Assembly: GCA_020199775.1 (NCBI GenBank)
Contig: JAIVJZ010000040.1
Span: forward strand, 62,001 to 126,000
Direction of reading: 5' to 3'
Origin: Acidobacteriota bacterium
GTDB lineage: Bacteria > Acidobacteriota > Blastocatellia > Pyrinomonadales > Pyrinomonadaceae
Length of the DNA stretch: 64,000 nucleotides
The notes under the pieces were generated by a model. The model made no database searches. It was not told the origin of the DNA and worked only from the letters and a program-made list of their open reading frames with translations. Every line of letters starts with the position of its first letter. Within the stretch, counting starts at the first letter, position 1. A program made the position numbers and the translations under genes. Of this stretch, positions 7,151 through 14,401 are shown piece after piece.

Positions 7151-10111
7151 TCACGGCCGTCCGAAGCGCGCACGGTATTCGACGGAGACGACGAAGCCAT
7201 TGACCATAGTGCGATAGTCTTGCGGATTGGCGTTGAGATAGTTGAGCCAGTTGTTGAACCCGCCGGTGTCCGGGTCGCGCTTCAAGTAGCCGAAATATTG
7301 CATGGTGACAAACGCGCCGTTGTACTCGGCACGCTCCACGTCCGCGTGTTCGACCACGGCGCGCAGGACGGCGGCGCGCGTGAGCCGCCCCGCATTCAGG
7401 TCGGCGACGAGCGTCTCCCGCCTCACCGCGCCCGTCAGTGTGAGGCCGACGTTTTGCAGAAGGCGTTCGACAAACGCCTCGTTGCCGAACGTGTTGGTTA
7501 TCGTGCGGAAGTCCGTGCGCTGCATCCAGGCAATGTTGAAATCATCTTTGCGGGCGTTCAACTCCGCGAGGGTCTGCGCGGAGAGGCGTGCGAGGTCGCC
7601 GACGAACTCGGCGTAAGTCGGCCGCCGCCCCAGCCCGACGCGGTAGAAGCGATAGATGAAATAGCCCTTCATGTAAAATTCCTGCGAGCGGAAGAAGGAA
7701 GAAGAGATGGTGACGCGGTCACAAACCGGGTTGTTGAAGACGTTCGGGCAGCGCGTCCAGACGCCCACCCAATCGTCCCAGCCTCTCTGCTCCGGCTCGC
7801 GCCCCAGAAAGTCCAGATAGTGCATGCGCACGAAGAAACGCGCGTCGTCAATCGGGTTGGGCGACGAAGCGGACGTGTCGTTGTCCGTAATGACCACCGG
7901 CACGGTATGCTGCGCGCCCACCTGCGCGCCCGTCGCGTTCGTTAAGACGAGGTTGAACTGCTCGTCGCCCTCGACGATGGCGTCGTCAATCGTCGTGACG
8001 CTGATCGTCTTCGTGGCCTCTCCCGGCGCAAAGCGCAGCGTTCCCGCAGCCCTCACGTAATCGGAACGATCCGAGGCAATCCCCGGACAGATTAGCGGCG
8101 CGCCCGAAGCGTCGCGGCAGCCGTCGGTGGTCACGTAATCGACGGTGGCGGCAAGCGTCAAATCGCCGAGTCGGGTGATGACGAGCGGGTCGCCGCCCTG
8201 TTCGTTTTCGCGGACGCGGAAAGCGGGGTTGCGCCACTGGACGGTGGAGCGCGCGCCCCGGTTCCAGTCGGGCGCGGTGTCGTGCGCGGGGTTGGTCGCG
8301 AGACGCTGCTGGCCGCCCCCGTCCGCCGCGTTCATCCGGTACAACTCGAAGTTCCCGTCGCGGTCGCTTGAGAAGACGAGCGTGCGCCCGTCGGGCGACC
8401 ACGTCGGCGTCTTGTCCGTCGCCGGGTGGTTGGTCAGGCGCGTCTGATTCGTGCCGTCCGGATTCATCAGATAGATTTCGGCATTGCCGTCGCGCGTCGA
8501 GGTGAACGCGATCTTCGATCCGTCGGGCGACCACGCGGGGTTGGTGTCGCGGTTTGCGCCGGTCGAAAGAAAACGTTCCCCCGTGCCGTCAACATTGACG
8601 ACGGCGATTAACGGATCGGAGAAGCCCGCGAAGCGATTAACCACGTAGGCGAGGCTCCGCCCGTCGGGCGACCAGGCGACTTCAAGATAAGTGCCGTCGA
8701 GCGGCACGAGCAACGCGCGCCCCGTGCCGTCAACGTTGACGACGGCGAGCGTGTAGGCGAGATCGGAGCCGCCGATGAAGGCGATGCGGCGGCCGTCGGG
8801 CGACCACGAAGGCTTTTCGGAAACGTCGCTGACGGGGACGAGCGAGCGAGCGCCCGTGCCGTCGGCGTTCATCACGAACAGTTGACGTTCAGGCCAGCGC
8901 ACGTAAGCGATCAGCTTGCCGTCGGGCGACCACGCGGGCGACTTCTCCCTCTGCGGGCTGTTGGTGACGTTGACCTCGCCCGTGCCGTCCGGGTTACTCG
9001 TGTAGATGTCCGTCTCTTCGCTGTTCCCTGTGTTAACGCGCAGGAAGGCGAGACGCGAGGCGGAGGCGTTCGACGGGGCGGGAGGTGCGATGGGTCGCCA
9101 GTCGGCGTCGAAACTATTGCCCGCGCCTCCGGTGATGCGAATGATCAAAGTCCCGTCCGAATACATCACGTAGACATCGCGCCGCCCGTCGCGCGTGCTC
9201 GTAAACGCGATGCGGTCGCCGCCCGCGAGCCACGTCGGCAAGGTGTCCGCCGCGGGGTTGTTGGTCAGACGCTGAACCGCGCCGCCCGTCGCGCCGACGG
9301 TGTAAATCTCCGCGTTGCCGTCGCGGTTGCTGACGAAGGCGAGCCGCGTCCCGTCGGGCGACCACGTGGGGCCGCTCGCGTCGGGCGGGTAGGGAAACGA
9401 ACTGAACGCGAGCGGCTCGGCGGCGACGCGCGTCTTGCCGCTCCCGTCGGCGTTCATTACGAACAGGTAGTAGCGCACGCCGTCTTCCGGGTTGAAGAAA
9501 CCTTCGCGCCCGACGAAGGCGAGGCGCGTGCCGTCGGGCGACCACGCGGGGTCGGCCGCTTCCGTGCTCGCGGCGAGGAGCGTGCGGTCGCCGCTGCCGT
9601 CGGCGTTCACGACGACGAGCGTGGACGTTTCGCCCATCATGCTCGACACGTAAACCAACTTCGCCCCGTCCGGCGACCACGCCGGGTCGTAGACGCGCAC
9701 ATCGGTCGTCTCGCTCCCGAAATTCGTGATCGCCCGAACGTTACCGCCGTCGGAGTTCATCACGTAGATGTTCGAGCGACCGCCGCGATCACTGGTGAAG
9801 GCGATCTTCGTGCCGTCGGGCGAGAGCGCGGGGCATGCGTCCTGTGCGGGATTATTTGTCAGATTGATCTGCGGGCTGTTGTCGCCGGCCTGCGAGTAGA
9901 TTTCCGCGTTGCCGTCGCGGTCGCTCGTGAAGACGAGCTTGGTCGCGCCGATGATGGGCGTACTCGCGGGCGCTGCTGCGCCCGACTTTTGCGGAGCGTC
10001 AGTTCCGGCGGCGTCAACGACTCCGCCCGACCCGGCAAAAGTGGCGCCGACTATTAAGGCCAGAGACGCGGAGATAAAGACGGTCGCGAAAAATCTTTTG
10101 GAGTAATTCAT
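7151..10111 (-). CDS. Large secreted protein: TolB-like PD40 propeller, Calx-beta and DUF4214 domains
   Basis: Encodes 986 residues. A signal peptide (about 1-35) is followed by about a dozen TolB/PD40 beta-propeller repeats (recurring PAWSPDG...IAFTSDRDGNAEIY, about 50-640). A Calx-beta domain follows (about 650-755, with DDAIVEGDEQFNLVLTNATG and VVITDND), then a C-terminal DUF4214-type domain (about 765-985, HYLDFLGREPEQRGWDDW and similar). The propeller repeats suggest surface protein or peptide binding; Calx-beta domains commonly bind calcium. This domain combination is frequent in Acidobacteriota secretomes. The DNA shows the propeller periodicity as recurring CGTCGGGCGACCA blocks. No partner gene is apparent. 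Confidence 0.92.
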   Translation of the reverse strand: MNYSKRFFATVFISASLALIVGATFAGSGGVVDAAGTDAPQKSGAAAPASTPIIGATKLVFTSDRDGNAEIYSQAGDNSPQINLTNNPAQDACPALSPDGTKIAFTSDRGGRSNIYVMNSDGGNVRAITNFGSETTDVRVYDPAWSPDGAKLVYVSSMMGETSTLVVVNADGSGDRTLLAASTEAADPAWSPDGTRLAFVGREGFFNPEDGVRYYLFVMNADGSGKTRVAAEPLAFSSFPYPPDASGPTWSPDGTRLAFVSNRDGNAEIYTVGATGGAVQRLTNNPAADTLPTWLAGGDRIAFTSTRDGRRDVYVMYSDGTLIIRITGGAGNSFDADWRPIAPPAPSNASASRLAFLRVNTGNSEETDIYTSNPDGTGEVNVTNSPQREKSPAWSPDGKLIAYVRWPERQLFVMNADGTGARSLVPVSDVSEKPSWSPDGRRIAFIGGSDLAYTLAVVNVDGTGRALLVPLDGTYLEVAWSPDGRSLAYVVNRFAGFSDPLIAVVNVDGTGERFLSTGANRDTNPAWSPDGSKIAFTSTRDGNAEIYLMNPDGTNQTRLTNHPATDKTPTWSPDGRTLVFSSDRDGNFELYRMNAADGGGQQRLATNPAHDTAPDWNRGARSTVQWRNPAFRVRENEQGGDPLVITRLGDLTLAATVDYVTTDGCRDASGAPLICPGIASDRSDYVRAAGTLRFAPGEATKTISVTTIDDAIVEGDEQFNLVLTNATGAQVGAQHTVPVVITDNDTSASSPNPIDDARFFVRMHYLDFLGREPEQRGWDDWVGVWTRCPNVFNNPVCDRVTISSSFFRSQEFYMKGYFIYRFYRVGLGRRPTYAEFVGDLARLSAQTLAELNARKDDFNIAWMQRTDFRTITNTFGNEAFVERLLQNVGLTLTGAVRRETLVADLNAGRLTRAAVLRAVVEHADVERAEYNGAFVTMQYFGYLKRDPDTGGFNNWLNYLNANPQDYRTMVNGFVVSVEYRARFGRP

Positions 10112-10432
10112 AAGGCTCCCGGCGGCGAGGTGTCGCCAAAGTCTGGGACGACGAAGGCGGCGGCGCGAAATATTCTTGCGCCGCGCGCGAGTGGTTAGCG
10201 GAGTCGATCATCTTGAGGAGTGCAGACGACCGTGTCTTGTCTCTCGGGCGAGATTATGTGGACGGGCGCGGGCTGATGTCAAGAATTTCGGTTCGGACGC
10301 GCGCCGCTTTATTTACTGTCAACCTGCGGCGTCATCCCCGACCGGGAAGCCTTCATACTATTCTCACTCAGCGTCGCGTTTACGATTGTTCAAGCAGGTT
10401 GCATCGGGGGCCGTCAAGATTCCACTCCCGCG
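10112..10432. other. Intergenic region, mostly unassigned
   Basis: It separates divergent genes and probably holds both promoters. A GC-rich hairpin (GCGGCGC / GCGCCGC, around 10159-10185) lies close to the secreted-protein start. From about 10277 the frame of the next gene is open with no canonical start codon and would encode a hydrophobic stretch ending in VQAGC, which looks like a lipobox. Confidence 0.6.
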
Positions 10433-10747
10433 GTGGACGCGCCCCGTGTCACGCAAGGCACATCAAATTCAGATAAGTCCCAAGAGGCCTCGGCGAGGGT
10501 GACGAAGATCGTCGCGGAGATATTAAGCCTCAAGCCCGGGGAAGTCGACGTCGATGTCCCGCTAACGAAGCAGAAGAATCCCGCCGATGAGCTTGATGTG
10601 GTGGAGATAGTCATGGGGGTCGAGGAAGCTTTTAACATTGAGATTAAGGATGAGGAACTGGGCGGCACGCTCGATGATGCGACAAAGGAACTGACTATCA
10701 GGAGACTGGTGGACATTGTCAGCAAAAAGACGTACGCAAATAAGTGA
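10433..10747 (+). CDS. Acyl-carrier-protein-like protein lacking the phosphopantetheine serine
   Basis: Encodes 104 residues from a GTG. Residues about 22-100 align by eye with acyl carrier protein: VTKIVAEILSLKPGEVDVDV, then ADELDVVEIVMGVEEAFNIE, then IKDEELG. In canonical ACP the motif is DSLD, with Ser carrying 4'-phosphopantetheine. Here the codon is GAG, giving DELD, so normal acyl loading should not be possible. Typical ACPs are about 78 residues; this one has an extra N-terminal tail. No fatty-acid or polyketide genes are adjacent. The upstream in-frame sequence encodes a possible lipoprotein signal but lacks ATG, GTG or TTG, so the true N-terminus is uncertain. Confidence 0.75.
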   Translation: MDAPRVTQGTSNSDKSQEASARVTKIVAEILSLKPGEVDVDVPLTKQKNPADELDVVEIVMGVEEAFNIEIKDEELGGTLDDATKELTIRRLVDIVSKKTYANK

Positions 10748-10874
10748 CCGCACACCCGACAACGCCACGCGCCAATCGCACTTTGTCACAGAACACCGGG
10801 CAATCGCTCACCCTCGAATTGAACCTTACAGGGCATTCCTGACATGCCAAAGCTGACCTTCTCACACAAGTCTC

Positions 10875-11018
10875 TACAGCAGTTTGCAAATGGATGCGAC
10901 TCGTCTGTGATTATGGGAGGGGGCGGGGCTTGTCCCTGCCCGCTCGCTTTCGTAGCCACGCGGGCAGCGACCAGCCCTGCCCCTCCAATGATTCCTCTCA
11001 ATTGCAAACCGCTATAAG
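10875..11018. mobile_element. MITE-like element, copy 1
   Basis: A 144-bp non-coding element is bounded by TA dinucleotides and imperfect 16-bp terminal inverted repeats, CAGCAGTTTGCAAATG on the left and the complement of TAGCGGTTTGCAATTG on the right. The interior is a long GC-rich hairpin. A closely related copy lies at 33047-33176. TA ends suggest mobilisation by an IS630/Tc1-type transposase, but no transposase is in the window. Confidence 0.8.
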
Positions 11019-11078
11019 TGCGTTCATATTTGTGTGTCTTCATTCGCGCAGCAAGTGTTCCTTTTATCCCACGAGTCT

Positions 11079-12206
11079 TCATAGTCTCCTCACGAAACAC
11101 TTCCCCGGTAGTTGTCGAATCAACTCGCGCATCTCTAGGCCGAGCAAGACCCCTGTCAACGCCGAGACGGATAAGTTGCTCGCGCCGACGAGCGTATCTA
11201 TGTGGACGCCTTCATCCGTGGAGAGTAAGTTCATCACCGCGCGCTCGCCTTCGGATAAGTCTGCGGGGAGCGCGTGCTGCGCCGCCGACGCGCCCGCTTT
11301 CTTCTTCAACGGTTCGGGCGGAAGAAGGCGCGCGGCGATGTCCGGCGGCAGTTCGGCCGCCACGTCCTGCCACTGCTGCACGAGTTTCGCGCCCGCGCCT
11401 TTGATCAGGTAGTTCGTGCCGAACGAGTTGCGCGAGGTGACGTTGCCCGGCACGGCGTATACTTCACGGTTCTGCTCCATCGCCAGACGCGCCGTGATGA
11501 GACTTCCGCTGTTCTCCGCCGCCTCCACCAGCAGCACGCCCAGACTCAACCCGCTGATGATCCGGTTGCGGTACGGAAAGTTCTCCGGGATCGGCGGCGT
11601 CCCCAGCGGAAACTGCGAGACGAGCGCGCCGCCCCGACTCAAAATTTCCTCCGCCAACTTTTTATGATCGCGCGGGTAAATCTCGTCAACGCCCGTGCCC
11701 AACACGCCGACCGTGCGCCCGCCCGCTTCGAGCGCGCCCCTGTGCGCGGCGGCGTCGATGCCGCGCGCCAGCCCCGAGACGATGGTCACGCCGCGCGCCG
11801 CCAGATCGCGCGCCAGCATCAGAGCCACGTTCTGCCCGTAGGTCGAACAACGCCGCGAGCCGACGATAGCCACGCAAGGCGCGTCCAGACACGCCTCCCA
11901 AGCGCCGCGCACGTAGAGCGTGACGGGCGGGTCGGCGATCTCACGCAGCAGCGCGGGGTAAGCGCCGTCGTCCAGAATCAACACGTCCGCGCCGAGCACG
12001 CGCACGCGCTCAAGTTCGCGCTCCGCCTCCGCGTGGCGGTCGCGCAGGACGATGCTCTCCACCGCTTCGGGGCGCAGACGCAGACGTTCCAACTCGGAGC
12101 GCAATGCCGCGAACACGGCCTCAGCCGACCCGAAGCGTTCCAGCAAACGCGCCGCCGCCCGCGGCCCGACGCCCGGCGTCATGTTCAGAGCGATCCATTC
12201 TTTCAT
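11079..12206 (-). CDS. dprA: DNA-processing protein DprA
   Basis: Encodes 375 residues, the usual DprA length. An N-terminal helix-hairpin-helix-like segment (NMTPGVGPRAAARLLERFG, about 8-26) is followed by the Rossmann-fold DprA core (about 80-290), with VAIVGSRRCSTYG, IVSGLARGIDAAAHRGALEA, GVLGTGVDEIYP and NFPYRNRIISGLS. A C-terminal winged-helix-like segment (about 305-370) completes it. DprA loads RecA on incoming single-stranded DNA during natural transformation. The ATG is preceded by ACTT, with a GTGAGCA-type heptamer hairpin in the leader. The MITE-like element sits just past its 3' end. Confidence 0.95.
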   Translation of the reverse strand: MKEWIALNMTPGVGPRAAARLLERFGSAEAVFAALRSELERLRLRPEAVESIVLRDRHAEAERELERVRVLGADVLILDDGAYPALLREIADPPVTLYVRGAWEACLDAPCVAIVGSRRCSTYGQNVALMLARDLAARGVTIVSGLARGIDAAAHRGALEAGGRTVGVLGTGVDEIYPRDHKKLAEEILSRGGALVSQFPLGTPPIPENFPYRNRIISGLSLGVLLVEAAENSGSLITARLAMEQNREVYAVPGNVTSRNSFGTNYLIKGAGAKLVQQWQDVAAELPPDIAARLLPPEPLKKKAGASAAQHALPADLSEGERAVMNLLSTDEGVHIDTLVGASNLSVSALTGVLLGLEMRELIRQLPGKCFVRRL

Positions 12207-12208
12207 AA

Positions 12209-12290
12209 GTGAGAAGTGAGCGATGAGCGGTGAGCAGCGAGCAGTAAGAAAACAGTTTTGACCGCCTACTGCTTACTGCTCACTGCTTAC
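12209..12290. repeat. Heptamer hairpin, GTGAGCA family
   Basis: Degenerate 7-base units GTGAGCA/GTGAGCG/GCAGTAA are mirrored by TGCTCAC/TGCTTAC. It lies between the dprA start (sequence CTTATG when read on the minus strand) and the tRNA-Sec gene. Confidence 0.85.
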
Positions 12291-12298
12291 ATTTTTGT

Positions 12299-12397
12299 TG
12301 GCGGAGGCGTGTGGGAATCGAACCCACCCGAGCCTGTTCTCACAGTCTCACAGACGGTTTTGAAGACCGCGCCATTCACCAGAACAGATGCGCCTCC
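12299..12397 (-). tRNA. selC: Selenocysteine tRNA, anticodon TCA
   Basis: Read on the minus strand the gene begins GGAGGCGC and ends CGCCTCCG with an encoded CCA. Features specific to tRNA-Sec are visible: anticodon loop CTTCAAA (TCA, reading UGA), a six-pair D stem (CTGTTC/GAATGG) with a four-base loop, a long variable arm, and a T arm GTGGG-TTCGATT-CCCAC. The acceptor stem has seven clear pairs plus a possible C-A mismatch at the eighth. The length of 99 nt fits. This indicates that the organism makes selenoproteins; none is identified in this window. Confidence 0.95.
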
Positions 12398-12532
12398 GTG
12401 AGGTTTAAATCGCCTGAAACCCTACGCGCGGCGGGCGTCTGCTGTCAAGCATCGTCGTCTCCAAGCGGCAAGTCCGTCTCTTTATGCGCGAACTCACTTC
12501 GCGCCTTGACTGGCAGGCCGCGCCCCGGTATC

Positions 12533-12564
12533 ATCGGTTTTCGAACGAGCGTTCGAAAACCGAT
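12533..12564. promoter_or_regulatory. Perfect 15-bp inverted repeat, candidate operator upstream of boxC
   Basis: ATCGGTTTTCGAACG, a two-base spacer AG, then its exact complement. It lies about 108 bp upstream of the boxC start and at the head of the catabolic island. The two-base spacer favours a dimeric repressor site or cruciform over a terminator. The TetR-type regulator at 15910-16611 is the natural candidate ligand. This is inference from symmetry and position. Confidence 0.6.
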
Positions 12565-12671
12565 AAGACTTTTAAGCCTTGCGCCGGGGCGAGCGGCCGT
12601 GTGGGTTCAAAACTCCCTTTTGACTTACGGCTCCGCCGCCCGGACGATTTTAGTTGGAGTGTAGTGACCTG

Positions 12672-14306
12672 ATGATTAATTTCGAGACGACGCCCGAATC
12701 ATACAAGCACTGGAAACTCGCGATAGACGGCGCGGTCGCCACCCTCTCGATGGACGTGCAGGAAGACGAGACGCTTGGAGAAGGCTACAAACTGAAGCTC
12801 AACTCCTACGACCTCGGAGTTGACATCGAACTCGCCGACGCCGTGCGGCGTTTGCGCTTCGAGCACCCGGAAGTTCGGGTGGTGGTGGTGACGAGCCTCA
12901 AGCCGCGCATCTTCTGCGCGGGCGCGAACATCTACATGCTCGGCACGTCTTCGCACGCCTTCAAAGTCAACTTCTGCAAGTTCACCAACGAGACGCGCTG
13001 CGCCATCGAAGACGCCTCGGCCAACTCCGGCCAACGCTACGTCGCCGCCTTGAACGGCACGGCTTCCGGCGGCGGCTACGAACTCGCCATCGCCTGCGAC
13101 GAAATCTATCTCGTGGACGACGGCAACTCCGCCGTCTCGCTCCCCGAAGTCCCGCTGCTCGGCGTGCTCCCCGGCACGGGCGGCCTGACGCGGCTCGTGG
13201 ACAAGCGCAAGATTCGACGCGACCGCGCAGACGTTTTCTCCACGCTCGCCGAAGGGTTGAAGGGCAAGCGCGCGAAAGAGTGGGGACTGATCGACGGCTA
13301 TTTCCCGACGAGCAAGTTTCAGGACGCGTTGGACGCGCACGTGCAAAGCCTCGTCCGGGCCGACGGCGCGAAAGGCGCGACGCCAAAAGGCATCAAGCTC
13401 AACCCGCTGCAAGTCGAGGCGATGGCCGAAGGGCGCGATTACAAGTATGTGAGCGTGAAACTGAATCGCGAGCAGCGTTACGCCGACCTGACGGTGCGCG
13501 CGCCGCAGGGCGAGCAGCCCGTGACCGTCGAAGAGATCGAGCGACTCGGAGACGCCTACTGGCCGCTCCAAGCCTACCGCGAACTCGACGACGCGCTCCT
13601 GCACCTGCGCATGAATGAACTGGAGATCGGCCTCGTCTGCACGCACACGGAAGGTAATATCGAGGACGTGCTCGCCATCGACCGCACCCTGCTCGCCAAC
13701 CGAGACCACTGGCTCGTCCGCGAGATCATCCTGCACATGGCGCGCGTGCTGCGTCGTCTCGATCTCACGGCCAAGAGTTTCTTCGCGCTCATCGAACCGG
13801 GCAGTTGCTTCGCCGGAAACTTGCTCGAACTCGCGCTCTCGGCCGACCGCACCTACATGTTGAACGACCCGGAGGCGCGCGTCGAAGTCGCCACGAGCGA
13901 GTTCAACGCGGGCGCGCTCCCGATGTCGAACGGGTTGACGCGCCTCCAATCGCGCTTCCTCGCCGCGCCCGAACAGGCCGCCGCAGTGCTCAAGCACGAA
14001 GGCGCGTTTGACGCCGAAGCCGCCGAAGCCGCCGGGCTCGTCACCTTCGCCCCGGACGATCTCGACTGGGAGGACAAGATTCGCGTGGACATCGAAGAGC
14101 GCACGTCGCTCTCGCCCGACGCGCTCACCGGCATGGAAGCGTCTCTGCGTTTCGCCGGGCCGGAAACGATGGACACCAAAATTTACGGCCGACTGACCGC
14201 GTGGCAAAACTGGATTTTCCAACGCCCCAACGCCGTCGGCCCCGAAGGCGCGCTGACGAACTACGGCAAGCCGACGCAGGCGCAGTTCGATTATAAGAGG
14301 ACTTAG
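12672..14306 (+). CDS. boxC: Benzoyl-CoA-dihydrodiol lyase BoxC
   Basis: Encodes 544 residues from ATG 12672 (an upstream TTG at 12654 is less likely), close to the roughly 555-residue BoxC of Azoarcus evansii. It is a double-length crotonase-fold enzyme: FCAGANIYML and GTASGGGYELAIACDE build the oxyanion hole of the N-terminal half, with LPEVPLLGVLPGTGG after it; a second crotonase-like half follows (about 330-540, EPGSCFAGNLLELALSADRT). In the Box route it cleaves the dihydrodiol or epoxide form of benzoyl-CoA to a semialdehyde-CoA and formate. The BoxB gene follows in the same direction. BoxA and BoxD are absent from the window. Confidence 0.93.
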   Translation: MINFETTPESYKHWKLAIDGAVATLSMDVQEDETLGEGYKLKLNSYDLGVDIELADAVRRLRFEHPEVRVVVVTSLKPRIFCAGANIYMLGTSSHAFKVNFCKFTNETRCAIEDASANSGQRYVAALNGTASGGGYELAIACDEIYLVDDGNSAVSLPEVPLLGVLPGTGGLTRLVDKRKIRRDRADVFSTLAEGLKGKRAKEWGLIDGYFPTSKFQDALDAHVQSLVRADGAKGATPKGIKLNPLQVEAMAEGRDYKYVSVKLNREQRYADLTVRAPQGEQPVTVEEIERLGDAYWPLQAYRELDDALLHLRMNELEIGLVCTHTEGNIEDVLAIDRTLLANRDHWLVREIILHMARVLRRLDLTAKSFFALIEPGSCFAGNLLELALSADRTYMLNDPEARVEVATSEFNAGALPMSNGLTRLQSRFLAAPEQAAAVLKHEGAFDAEAAEAAGLVTFAPDDLDWEDKIRVDIEERTSLSPDALTGMEASLRFAGPETMDTKIYGRLTAWQNWIFQRPNAVGPEGALTNYGKPTQAQFDYKRT

Positions 14307-14388
14307 TTTCAAGTTTCAGGTTTCAAGTTTCAGGACTGAAGTTCAACGGTTCTTTAACTTGAAACCTGCAACCTGAAACTTGAAACTC
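14307..14388. repeat. Heptamer hairpin, TTTCAAG/TTTCAGG family
   Basis: It starts at the base after the boxC stop and fills the spacer to boxB. The loop (CTGAAGTTCAACGGTTCTTT) is closely shared with the copy at 17930-18003, so these are related elements and not chance repeats. Unusually, boxB keeps an AAAGGGA site after it. Confidence 0.9.
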
Positions 14389-14401
14389 CAAAGGGATTAT
14401 T

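Noticed and set aside
10176-10502. 108-codon frame overlapping the ACP-like gene
   Set aside because: No recognisable motif, different frame from the ACP-like domain, and no ribosome site.
12299-12397. tRNA-Ser as an alternative for the long-variable-arm tRNA
   Set aside because: The anticodon in the seven-base loop is TCA, and the six-pair D stem with four-base loop is specific to tRNA-Sec.
12699-14312. Antisense frame of 537 codons opposite boxC, and similar frames opposite boxB and the HD-GYP gene
   Set aside because: Same GC effect; the sense strands show conserved enzyme motifs and ribosome context.
14307-14388. Heptamer hairpins as ordinary rho-independent terminators
   Set aside because: They lack T-runs, lie between genes of one pathway and abut start codons; real terminators in the window (31316, 50236, 56789) look different.
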